Positions 12,637 through 20,688 of a DNA stretch of 64,000 nt are shown here, piece after piece. Below the pieces are notes generated by a model, which searched no databases, was not told the origin of the DNA, and saw only the letters and a program-made list of their open reading frames with translations. Positions within the stretch are counted from its first letter, which is position 1. Each line of letters opens with the position of its first letter. This stretch comes from Enterobacter kobei (GTDB lineage Bacteria; Pseudomonadota; Gammaproteobacteria; Enterobacterales; Enterobacteriaceae), in contig NZ_CP017181.1 in the NCBI RefSeq assembly GCF_001729765.1, forward strand, positions 3,410,001-3,474,000, written 5' to 3'. The translations under genes were made by a program, and so were the position numbers.

Positions 12637-14877
12637 TCAGGCGTCCGCGGTGGACGCCTCAGTTTCCGCCAGTGACTCAAGCGCAACCGGCTTGCCAATC
12701 AGATAACCCTGCACATAATCGATGCCTAGCGCGTGAACCGCGCTACGTATCTCTTCGGTCTCGACATACTCCGCCACCACCAGCATCTTCTTCATGCGTG
12801 CCAGATGGCAGATAGACGCCACAATCTGATAGTCCAGACTGTTGTTGACGATATTACGGATGAAGCTGCCGTCAATCTTGAGAATGTCGGCATCCACGCT
12901 TTTCAGCCGCGCATAGCTCGCATAACCGGTACCGAAATCATCAATCGCAATGCGTACCCCCATTTTCTGCAACTGCCTGAGGATGTGTAGCGCCTGTTCC
13001 GCGTTGCAGAAGGTGCTGCACTCCGTCACTTCAAAGATCAGCTGCCACGGCTCGATGGCATAGTGGGTCAGCAGACGACTCACCTCGAGCGGGAACTGCA
13101 CCCGACACACCGTTGAAGGGGCCAGATTAATGGCAAAGCGCTGGCCGGGCAGTTTCTCGCGGTGCGCTGCAAGGAAGCGCAGCGTGTGGTCCAGTACCCA
13201 CAAATCCACCCGCGAAGAGAGTCCAAACTCCTGGGCAACGGGCAGGAATTGTTCAGGCGAGATTAACAGCCCGTTTGCATCGGTCATGCGCAGCAGCACT
13301 TCGTGATAGCTGTCCCCCCGCAGGCCGCGCACGGGCTGAACCAGCAGCGTGAATTCGTTGTTATCCAGCGCACGCTGCAGGCGACTCATCACCGCGACTT
13401 TATCCTTCAGGCTACGCTGCAGGTGGACGGCACCACGTTGCTGAAGGTTTTCCGGGTGGTTAGAGGAGAGCGACAGGTCAGCCACTACCCCCAGCTCGCC
13501 CAGCACCAGATAGAGGTGGTTGACGGGCGAACGTACATAGCAGTAGCTCACGCCCACCTCCGGCTGCAACGGTATGCCATCCCAGATAAAGCGGAACTGT
13601 TTGATATGTTCGTCCAGAGTTTCAATCCGCTGCTGGTGCGATTCCGCGTTAAGGCGAATCGCCAGGTCACAGCCCGTGAGGTGATAAACCTTTTCGTTGG
13701 ACTGGAGCCTGGCATTAATCCATTGTGCCAGCCGCTGTTTGTACTGAATGCGCAGCAACACGCCATAGTTACGCCCCAGAATCTCCAGCTCAGGAATACG
13801 CACTAAACAGAGCGCCGACCACGGGTTTTTCGCCAGATCGCGCGACAGCGCCCGCAGGTTAGGCATATGCATAACCGGGTCGAGTAACGCCAGCCTGCGG
13901 GCACGCTTGTTCACCGCGCGCTGCCGGGTCGCCAGCATCGACATGTAAATCACCACGAACGAAAAGACCAGGTAACTGGAAGAGGTGATCGCCAGCTGAA
14001 TGTCGTATCCCTGGTTCATTGGGATATAGCGGTAAAAATAGTGGATAGACACCAGCAGTATCGGCGTCCAGATAAGCGAAATCAGCTTATAGCCAAAGCG
14101 CATCGCCCCCCAGAGCATCACCGGCATCAGCAACGACAGGGTATAGTTGGTGGTGAAAATGGAACTGTTTTCATTCATCGGGAGCAGCAGCAGCGAAATC
14201 AGCCCGCCGAGCGCAACAGCCCAAATCAGAAACTCAGCGGGCGTCACTTTTGCGTCTATCTGGCTACGGATCTGCGAGATGAGACTGTTGAGATAACGCG
14301 GATGGCGAATCAGGCGGATCAGCAGATAACTTAGCGGCACGCCCGTCAGCCCGCTGACCAGCAGGGCCTGATAGTTAATCAGCGTGCGAATATTAAAAGG
14401 GTTCAGCCCCGCCAGGCTCTGACGACTCTCATATATGCCGAGATACACCGCAAACTGGAACAGCACCAGAAACAGCGTCGCAGGGCAGAAGGCCTGCCAG
14501 AACATACGCTGCGCCATCAGCCGCACGTCGCCATAGGCCGTCATATTTCGTCTGGGCGCAAAAACCCGATAGCCGCCCCAGCTGAGCACTAACGGGACGA
14601 TAAAATGGAACACACCGGCGACGGTTTCGAACAGCCCGACCGACGGGTAATAGCGAATAAACAGCGCCAGTACAATACCGGGCAGAGCTTCCAGACCAAA
14701 AAACATCATCAGCGAAAGCAAAAAAGAGAGCGGTAAATAATAGAGCGCCGCAATTCCGTCGCCCAGCTGCGTGAACGTATTCGCCACGCTCAGCACGGGC
14801 AGTAACCCCACCGGCAAAATAAGCGGCAATGCCCACCAGCGGTTTTTATTGTTTTTAAGAAAAGCGAAAATGTTCAT
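12637..14877 (-). CDS. pdeF: Cyclic-di-GMP phosphodiesterase PdeF (YfgF)
   Basis: Inner-membrane protein, 746 aa, matching E. coli YfgF (747 aa) along its length. An N-terminal sensor with about eight membrane segments (residues 15-320) is followed by a degenerate GGDEF domain (TGCDLAIRL where the active motif should be) and an EAL domain. The EAL active-site pieces are intact: EVLLRM, INLAPS, EVTE, DDFGTGYASY, KIDGSFI and QGYL. It should therefore degrade c-di-GMP but not make it. In E. coli this enzyme works anaerobically. The FNR-type box and -10 at 14985-15025 fit that. It is convergent with ppx. Confidence 0.95.
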   Translation of the reverse strand: MNIFAFLKNNKNRWWALPLILPVGLLPVLSVANTFTQLGDGIAALYYLPLSFLLSLMMFFGLEALPGIVLALFIRYYPSVGLFETVAGVFHFIVPLVLSWGGYRVFAPRRNMTAYGDVRLMAQRMFWQAFCPATLFLVLFQFAVYLGIYESRQSLAGLNPFNIRTLINYQALLVSGLTGVPLSYLLIRLIRHPRYLNSLISQIRSQIDAKVTPAEFLIWAVALGGLISLLLLPMNENSSIFTTNYTLSLLMPVMLWGAMRFGYKLISLIWTPILLVSIHYFYRYIPMNQGYDIQLAITSSSYLVFSFVVIYMSMLATRQRAVNKRARRLALLDPVMHMPNLRALSRDLAKNPWSALCLVRIPELEILGRNYGVLLRIQYKQRLAQWINARLQSNEKVYHLTGCDLAIRLNAESHQQRIETLDEHIKQFRFIWDGIPLQPEVGVSYCYVRSPVNHLYLVLGELGVVADLSLSSNHPENLQQRGAVHLQRSLKDKVAVMSRLQRALDNNEFTLLVQPVRGLRGDSYHEVLLRMTDANGLLISPEQFLPVAQEFGLSSRVDLWVLDHTLRFLAAHREKLPGQRFAINLAPSTVCRVQFPLEVSRLLTHYAIEPWQLIFEVTECSTFCNAEQALHILRQLQKMGVRIAIDDFGTGYASYARLKSVDADILKIDGSFIRNIVNNSLDYQIVASICHLARMKKMLVVAEYVETEEIRSAVHALGIDYVQGYLIGKPVALESLAETEASTADA

Positions 14878-15230
14878 AGATGCCCGGTTAAACCCCTTTT
14901 ACTCCAGAGGGAAAATAAAGACAGGCATCCAACCTGACCTGACGCCGCCCCGGTGATGTGCAGGGCGAACAATGTGGAGGAGGGATTTTAAATACCAGAG
15001 CCGGGAATCCGTTGACTTAAATCAAACTATTTTATGCAAATAAGCCTTACATGCGTTTTTTTTGAAATAATTTTCCTCATATTATCAATATGGTAAATGC
15101 AACAATCAATTTCAATAACAATAATTAATGTAAACACTGACGGTTATTTACACATTGCGGAATTGACCCTGTCTTTCCGCTGTGCCTTAATATCCCCATC
15201 GCCCAAAAGGGCATGCCCAGGAAAAAGAGA
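14878..15230. other. pdeF-yfgG divergent intergenic region
   Basis: About 350 bp with no gene I can support. It is AT-rich in the middle (15000-15130). The pdeF promoter with its FNR box lies in the left part. A short palindrome GCCCAAAAGGGC (15201-15212) lies just before yfgG. Confidence 0.7.
14985..15025 (-). promoter_or_regulatory. Class II FNR-dependent promoter of pdeF
   Basis: TTGAC-TTAA-ATCAA at 15012-15025 is the FNR consensus TTGAT-N4-ATCAA with one mismatch. Reading leftward, TAAAAT (14985-14990) begins 21 bp beyond the box. This puts the box centre about 41 bp before the expected start near 14978, the class II FNR geometry. Confidence 0.65.
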
Positions 15231-15419
15231 GTGAGTCAGGCCACGCGTATGCGCAAACGACACCGTTTTAACACCCGAATGACCCGCATCATACTGCTCA
15301 TCAGCTTTCTGTTTTTCTTTGGCCGCTTCGTTTACTCTTCCATTGGCGCCTGGTATCACCATCAGGACAAGATCCAGTCGCAGCAGTCCAGCCTGAACGT
15401 CGACGCCGCTGACCGCTAG
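15231..15419 (+). CDS. yfgG: YfgG family small membrane protein
   Basis: Predicted 62 aa with a basic N terminus, one membrane helix (IILLISFLFFFGRFVYSS) and a short polar tail; aligns with E. coli YfgG (63 aa, begins MSQATSMRKRHRFN). The GTG at 15231 is chosen because it gives the matching N terminus VSQATRMRKRHRFN and has AGGA about eight bases before it. An in-frame ATG at 15213 lies inside a palindrome with no ribosome site. Its stop overlaps the stop of the convergent LysR gene. Function not established from sequence. Confidence 0.85.
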   Translation: MSQATRMRKRHRFNTRMTRIILLISFLFFFGRFVYSSIGAWYHHQDKIQSQQSSLNVDAADR

Positions 15420-16306
15420 CCCGCCGGATGGTTTTGCACCAGCCGAATAATTCCTGCTATCCCTTTGCTAAGGATCTTATCCTGCCGCATTACGATAGCC
15501 AGCTGTCGCTGCAGCATGGGCGTCAGCGACATCACGCACAGCCCTTCACGGTCAGCCTCATGCGCTACCGCCATTCCTGGAACGATACTGTAGCCCAGCC
15601 CCACGCGAACCATACGCTTAATCGCCTCAATGCTGCCAAGCTGCATCACTGGTGCGATCGTTAATCCGCTGGCAGCAAACCAGCCATCAATGAGCGTCCG
15701 GGTACTGCTGCCTGACTCAAAGGCGATCAGCGACTGAGCATGGAGCACCTCCGGGGTTAAGTGCCTGAAAGCGTCCTGCTGCGCCTGCGAAGCAATAAAG
15801 ACAAACTCCTCGTCCATCACCGGCATGACGTCCAGCGCTTTACCGCTGACCGGCAGCGTCACCAGCCCCATATCGAGACGGTTCTCTTCGATAGCCCGGA
15901 CGATGTCGAGCGTGTTGCCCGTGGTTACGCCCACCCGCAGGAGCGGATAGTCGCGGCGCAGTTGCTCCAGTAACGGCGGCAAAAGATGGATACAGGCCGT
16001 CGCCCCCGTGCCAAGCGTAATGGTCCCGCTAACATCGTGTCTGAACGCACCCACGGACTGGAGGGTTTCATCCACCACCTGCTGAATGCGTTCCCCGTGG
16101 GCCAGCAGGGCCTCTCCGGCGGCCGTCGCCTTAATGCCTCGCCCGGTACGTTCCACCAGGCGCGTTTGCAAAAACTGCTCCAGCTGACGTACCTGCATGC
16201 TGACAGCGGGCTGGGAAATGCCCATCAGATCCGCCGCAGCGGAAAAACTGCCGCGCTGGATCACCAGCCGGAACGTCGCGAGATAGCCCAGATTAAGCGT
16301 CGTCAT
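15416..16306 (-). CDS. LysR family transcriptional regulator
   Basis: 296 aa. The N-terminal winged HTH (residues 1-60) shows the family pattern FSAAADLMGISQPAVSMQVR, followed by a linker helix and a periplasmic-binding-like effector domain. It is divergent from the MFS gene at 16402 across a 95-bp gap that contains a LysR-type T-N11-A palindrome. It probably controls itself and the transporter. Effector unknown. Confidence 0.88.
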   Translation of the reverse strand: MTTLNLGYLATFRLVIQRGSFSAAADLMGISQPAVSMQVRQLEQFLQTRLVERTGRGIKATAAGEALLAHGERIQQVVDETLQSVGAFRHDVSGTITLGTGATACIHLLPPLLEQLRRDYPLLRVGVTTGNTLDIVRAIEENRLDMGLVTLPVSGKALDVMPVMDEEFVFIASQAQQDAFRHLTPEVLHAQSLIAFESGSSTRTLIDGWFAASGLTIAPVMQLGSIEAIKRMVRVGLGYSIVPGMAVAHEADREGLCVMSLTPMLQRQLAIVMRQDKILSKGIAGIIRLVQNHPAG

Positions 16307-16317
16307 TCAAAGTTTCT

Positions 16318-16334
16318 CTTATACTGCGCATAAG
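16318..16334. promoter_or_regulatory. LysR-type operator
   Basis: CTTAT-ACTGCGC-ATAAG, a perfect interrupted palindrome containing the LysR-type T-N11-A box. It lies 11 bp upstream of the regulator start and about 70 bp before the divergent transporter. Confidence 0.6.
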
Positions 16335-16401
16335 GTTGCAGATCTGTTTGCACAATACCTCGCTCGCTATGCTGGGGACAACTGCATAACGGAATGAAAC
16401 A

Positions 16402-17631
16402 ATGGAAACTCCTGCCCTGCCTCGTCGACTCGCCCTCACTGCCGGATGTCATCAACTCATCAACTGGGGGATCTCGTTTTATATGCCCGGTACCTTCGCG
16501 CTGGCGATATCAGCCGATCGGGGGTGGTCATCACCACAGATTTACCTCGGCCTGACGCTGGCAATGCTGGTGATGGCGGCGGCTTCCCCTTTCGTCGCCC
16601 ACCTGCTGGCACGCTTTGGCGGCCAGAGGGTGGTGATGAGTGGCACGTTGCTGATCGCCGCAGGCTGCGCGGGTATGGCATATACCCAGACGTTATTTGG
16701 TTGGTATTGCGTCTGGCTGATCACCGGCATCGGGATGCGCCTGTCGCTGTACGATGCGCTGTTCGCCGCGCTGGTGAACCTCTACGGTCAGCAGGCGCGA
16801 AGAACAATCTCACGCGTCACGCTGGCGGGCGGGCTGGCATCCGCCGTCTTCTGGCCGCTGGGTGATGGCCTGCTCCACCTTATGAGCTGGCAAGAGGCGC
16901 TAAGGGTTTATGCCCTCTTTGGCCTGCTGAGCGCGGCGCTGATCCGCTCGCTTCCCCGGCAGCGGCTAACGGTGACGACAAAGGTCACCGCGCCACCTCT
17001 GCGCAACGAACGACGAAACGGCTGGCTTTATGCAGCCTTCATCGCCCTTTTCACCTTTGTCTCCAGCGGTACGTCTACCCATCTGCCGGAGTTTATCGCC
17101 AGCTTTGGCCTGCCGGTCACGATCGGCATTCTGTGGGGGATAGGCCAGACGGGGGCTCGCTCGCTGGAGGTGCTGGCGGGTGCCCGCTTAACGCCGTTCA
17201 AACTGACCCTTTTTACCACCCTTGCCATGCCGGTCTGCTTTCTGATTGGACTAAGCAGCACCCGGTTTGCCTGGTGTGCCGCCGGGTTTGTGCTGGGTTT
17301 TGGTGCCATCAACGGGCTAATGACGATAGTCAAAGCGAACCTGCCGCTGGAGCTGTTTAGCGTGGAGAGCTATGCCCGCCGCACCGGTATGCTGCTTATT
17401 CCTGGCCAGCTCACAGCAGCGGCTTCACCGTTTGCCTGTGCATGGTTAAACAAAACGCTGGGGATCGCCGGAACAATGTGGGTATCAACGGGACTGACGC
17501 TGGTGATTGCCGGGCTGGCGATAGCGATTGTGCGCCGTCCCGGCAGGCAAACTGTAACGCACTGTATCCAGCGCACCACGCAGACAAACGGGTACAAAAC
17601 ACCGCCTCAGGCAAATATCACCGATACATAA
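16402..17631 (+). CDS. MFS transporter
   Basis: 409 aa with about 12 hydrophobic segments in two six-helix halves, and a loop segment LARFGGQRVVMSG after helix 2 where the MFS motif A lies. The C-terminal tail is polar and basic. No substrate-defining motif is recognised. The divergent LysR gene and the operator between them imply inducible expression. Two secreted-protein genes follow on the same strand after 49 bp and may belong to the same unit. Confidence 0.82.
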   Translation: METPALPRRLALTAGCHQLINWGISFYMPGTFALAISADRGWSSPQIYLGLTLAMLVMAAASPFVAHLLARFGGQRVVMSGTLLIAAGCAGMAYTQTLFGWYCVWLITGIGMRLSLYDALFAALVNLYGQQARRTISRVTLAGGLASAVFWPLGDGLLHLMSWQEALRVYALFGLLSAALIRSLPRQRLTVTTKVTAPPLRNERRNGWLYAAFIALFTFVSSGTSTHLPEFIASFGLPVTIGILWGIGQTGARSLEVLAGARLTPFKLTLFTTLAMPVCFLIGLSSTRFAWCAAGFVLGFGAINGLMTIVKANLPLELFSVESYARRTGMLLIPGQLTAAASPFACAWLNKTLGIAGTMWVSTGLTLVIAGLAIAIVRRPGRQTVTHCIQRTTQTNGYKTPPQANITDT

Positions 17632-17680
17632 AAATGGTTTTCTTTCCCTGTCGTCATTCATAACCGGAGGAGAGAGACCG

Positions 17681-18148
17681 ATGATTCGTCGATATGTACT
17701 TTTACCCGTACTCGCCCTGGCATCTGTAGCGCATGTCCAGGCCACACCGCTGGGCAACCTCAGCGCCGCCGATGTTAATGGCCCAGCCGCCGTTGCGCCG
17801 TTGGCACAGCCGCAGCCGCCCGCAAAGCTGATAGTCGATCCACCGCTTGCCGGGCCGCTAAGCAAAGGCGCGGTGTTTATTCAGTACCGGGCCGAAAACC
17901 TGCGCATTGAACCTGTATTTGGGCCCGACGCGCTGAAAGTCACACCTCGCATCGGCCACATCCACGTCGTGGTAGATGACGCGCCGTGGCACTGGGCTGA
18001 CGCCAGCGGAGAGCCGGTGATTCTGGTGGGTCTGCCCGCCGGTAAGCACAAGGTGACAATTATTCTGGCCGATCCGACGCATAAGCCCCTCGATCACAAA
18101 ACCATCGAATTCACCGTGCCGCCCCACGCGGCGATCCACCATTTTTAA
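17681..18148 (+). CDS. DUF6130-like secreted protein
   Basis: 155 aa with a Sec signal peptide (MIRRYVLLPVLALASVAHVQA), an Ala/Pro-rich linker, then a small beta-sandwich-like domain with IGHIHVVVDDAPWHWADAS and GLPAGKHKVTIILADPTHK. The His and Trp residues resemble metal- or ligand-binding sites in small periplasmic proteins, but no function is established. GGAG precedes the ATG. It is 11 bp from the next gene, which also encodes an exported protein, so the two are probably one unit. Confidence 0.7.
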   Translation: MIRRYVLLPVLALASVAHVQATPLGNLSAADVNGPAAVAPLAQPQPPAKLIVDPPLAGPLSKGAVFIQYRAENLRIEPVFGPDALKVTPRIGHIHVVVDDAPWHWADASGEPVILVGLPAGKHKVTIILADPTHKPLDHKTIEFTVPPHAAIHHF

Positions 18149-18159
18149 GGAGTCTGAAG

Positions 18160-18903
18160 ATGAAAGCACTGTCTGTACTGACAGCAGGCCTGCTGGCGCT
18201 TTCGGCCAGCGCTTTTGCGGAGAATAAAACCAGCGTCGTGCTGGTGCACGGCGCGTTTGCCGACGGCAGCAGCTGGAATAAGGTGATTACCCGGCTGCAA
18301 AAACACCATACCGAGGTTATCGCCGTTCAGCTCCCGCTTACGTCGCTAAAAGATGACGTTGCGGCCACCCAGCGCGCCATCGCCCGTGCTAAGGGGGACG
18401 TCGTGCTGGTCGGTCACTCCTGGGGTGGCACCGTGATTAGCGAAGCGGGCAACGATGCACGGGTTAAATCGCTGGTTTACGTGGCGGCGTTCGCGCCGGA
18501 TTCCGGCCAGTCGACGGCAGAGCTGGCGAATACCTTCCCGGCCCCGCCCGGAAGTGCAGGCATCGCTAAAACGGCTGACGGCTATTTATACCTGCCGACC
18601 GAAGCCGTCAGGAAGGATTTCGCACCGGATGTGAAACCGGCTGAACAACTGACCATCGCCGCCACGCAGGGGCCAATTAAAGCCGATGCATTTGGCGAAA
18701 AGGTCACTCACGCCGCGTGGCACAATAAACCGAGCTGGTATGTAGTGAGTGAGAATGACCGGATGATTAACCCCGCGCTTGAGCGCGCGATGGCGAAGAC
18801 GATCCACGCGAAAACCACCGGGGTCGCGGCGAGTCACGTGTCGATGGTGAGCCAGCCAGAGGCCATCGCCCGAACGATTGAGCAGGCGTTAGAAGCAAGG
18901 TAA
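18160..18903 (+). CDS. Exported alpha/beta hydrolase
   Basis: 247 aa with a cleavable signal peptide ending SASAFA. The alpha/beta fold markers are LVHGAFADGSSWNKV (oxyanion loop HGAF), nucleophile elbow GHSWGG (Ser about residue 87) and a C-terminal His in ASHVSMVSQPEA. It is similar to EstC/hydroxynitrile-lyase-like small hydrolases. Export to the periplasm is notable, as close relatives are mostly cytoplasmic. Substrate unknown. A REP element separates it from the convergent iolB. Confidence 0.82.
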   Translation: MKALSVLTAGLLALSASAFAENKTSVVLVHGAFADGSSWNKVITRLQKHHTEVIAVQLPLTSLKDDVAATQRAIARAKGDVVLVGHSWGGTVISEAGNDARVKSLVYVAAFAPDSGQSTAELANTFPAPPGSAGIAKTADGYLYLPTEAVRKDFAPDVKPAEQLTIAATQGPIKADAFGEKVTHAAWHNKPSWYVVSENDRMINPALERAMAKTIHAKTTGVAASHVSMVSQPEAIARTIEQALEAR

Positions 18904-18913
18904 GCGTTTCACA

Positions 18914-18940
18914 GGCCGGGTAAGCGCGGCGCCACCCGGC
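18914..18940. repeat. REP-type palindrome between convergent genes
   Basis: GGCCGGGTAAGCGCGGCGCC followed by ACCCGGC. It sits between the stop codons of the hydrolase gene and iolB and may serve as a bidirectional transcript end. Confidence 0.65.
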
Positions 18941-18952
18941 AAAAAACCCGCT

Positions 18953-19777
18953 TCAGTGCTTGCCTGTAGCGGGATAATCCTGATTAATCCACGCGTGGTC
19001 TTCTTCCCAGGTAAACATCCATTTGCGTACCGGGCCGGCCATCACGTTGAGGTAATAGCTGTCGTACCCGGCCATCGTCGCCACCGGGTGATATCCCTTC
19101 GGCACCATGACCACATCACGGTCGTAGACCGCCATGCACTCGTCCAGCGTTCTGTCGTCGGTATAGACGCGCTGCATGCAAACCCCCTGCTGCGGATTAA
19201 GACGATGGTAGTAGGTCTCCTCCAGGTACGTCTCCTGCGGCGGGTTATCCGTGTCGTGCTTGTGGCTCGGATAGGAACTGGTACACCCTTCGTTGGTCCA
19301 GACCTCCACTACCAGCAGGCTGTCGGCAGATTTACCTTCCGGCAGAATGTTATGCACATAGCGCTGGTTGTGCCCCTTGCCGCGCGCCTCGCCGTCGATG
19401 TCCTGCGGCGCAATCAGCCGCGTCGGGTATGTGCCTTTGCCCGGCGCAGCGCAGACGGCCAGCTCCAGCGTCGTCAGCGCCGTCACCTGCACCGTCTCCT
19501 GCGGGGTGACGTACACCGCCCACGGCTTAATGCGCTCAAACGGGCTCATCCGCTCGCCAATATCGTTAAACTGCGCGGAGGGCGTGCTGATGGAGGCGCG
19601 TCCGGCGACCAGCACCAGGCAGCGCTCTTCGTTGATGGCGGGCAGCGTCAGCACCTGCCCCTCCTGCAATTCATATGCCTCAAAACCGACATATCCCCAT
19701 CCCGCACTTTCCGGCGTAACGGACTGGGTGCGCCCCTCAGCATTCGGCTGTTGCCAGCGTGATAACAGACGTGACAT
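18953..19777 (-). CDS. iolB: 5-deoxy-glucuronate isomerase
   Basis: Inositol catabolism: converts 5-deoxy-D-glucuronate to 5-dehydro-2-deoxy-D-gluconate, 274 aa. Bicupin protein with metal-binding residues in HKHDTDNPPQETYLEETYYH. GAGGAGG precedes the ATG. It is the last gene of the long leftward iol unit, 9 bp after iolE. Confidence 0.95.
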   Translation of the reverse strand: MSRLLSRWQQPNAEGRTQSVTPESAGWGYVGFEAYELQEGQVLTLPAINEERCLVLVAGRASISTPSAQFNDIGERMSPFERIKPWAVYVTPQETVQVTALTTLELAVCAAPGKGTYPTRLIAPQDIDGEARGKGHNQRYVHNILPEGKSADSLLVVEVWTNEGCTSSYPSHKHDTDNPPQETYLEETYYHRLNPQQGVCMQRVYTDDRTLDECMAVYDRDVVMVPKGYHPVATMAGYDSYYLNVMAGPVRKWMFTWEEDHAWINQDYPATGKH

Positions 19778-19786
19778 GTCACCTCC

Positions 19787-20677
19787 TCAGATAAGCCCGG
19801 CGTCGTGCGCCAGGCGGCTCAGGTTGTTATACCCCAGACGGGCATAGGTCAGCGGATGGGCAATCGCCGGATCCTGCTCCGCCTCGACCACCAGCCAGCC
19901 GTGATAATCCTGCGCTTTCAGCAGCCGCATGATCGGCGGGTAATCGACGCATCCGTCACCCGGTACGGTAAATACGCCGCTTAGCACCGCATCGAGGAAG
20001 CTGGTTTTGCGGTTTTTAACGTCCGCCAGCACGTCGGCACGCACGTCTTTGCAGTGAACGTGGTTGATGCGCGACGCCCAGCGCTGCGCCACCGCCAGCG
20101 GGTCGGCTCCGGCAAAGGTCAGATGGCCGGTATCCAGCAGTAACCCCACTTCCTCACCGGTGTGGGTCATCAGGTTGTCCACGTCGTCGGCGGACTCAAT
20201 CACCGTGCCCATATGGTGATGGTAGGCAATCTGCACCCCCTGCTGCTGCGTATAGCGGGCAAATTCACTGAGCTTCTCCCCGTACTCCTTCCAGCGTTCC
20301 TGCGGGAAGCGCGGGCGCAGATGCACCGGGGTCTGCTGCTCGCCGTGAATACAGCCGCTCACTTCCGCAAAGACCAGCACCTTCGCCCCCAGCTCGCGCA
20401 GCAGCGTCAGGTGGGGCTGCACGGCGGCGATCTCCTCCTCCACGCTGCACTCCAGCAGGCGGCCAGAGTACCAGCCGGAGACCAGCTGCAGGTCGTGGCG
20501 CTGTAAAATCGGGCCGAGCAGGCGCGCCTCGCGCGGGAATTTATTGCCCAGTTCGAAACCGGCAAAACCGGCCTCTTTGCCTTCGCTCAGGCAGGTCTCC
20601 AGCGACGTCTCCGCGCCGAGGGAAGGCAGATCGTCGTTCGTCCACGTCAGCGGGTTAATGCCCAGTTGTACACTCAT
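19787..20677 (-). CDS. iolE: Myo-inosose-2 dehydratase
   Basis: Dehydrates scyllo-inosose to 3D-3,5/4-trihydroxycyclohexane-1,2-dione; 296 aa TIM barrel of the AP-endonuclease-2 superfamily. Metal-site segments YHHHMGTVI, LLDTGHLTFAG, HVHCKDVR and VVEAEQDP are visible. The ATG at 20675-20677 (MSVQLGINPLTW) is chosen over in-frame ATGs upstream because it has GGAG in front and gives the family N terminus. It is 11 bp after iolC. Confidence 0.95.
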   Translation of the reverse strand: MSVQLGINPLTWTNDDLPSLGAETSLETCLSEGKEAGFAGFELGNKFPREARLLGPILQRHDLQLVSGWYSGRLLECSVEEEIAAVQPHLTLLRELGAKVLVFAEVSGCIHGEQQTPVHLRPRFPQERWKEYGEKLSEFARYTQQQGVQIAYHHHMGTVIESADDVDNLMTHTGEEVGLLLDTGHLTFAGADPLAVAQRWASRINHVHCKDVRADVLADVKNRKTSFLDAVLSGVFTVPGDGCVDYPPIMRLLKAQDYHGWLVVEAEQDPAIAHPLTYARLGYNNLSRLAHDAGLI

Positions 20678-20688
20678 TGTCGTCTCCA

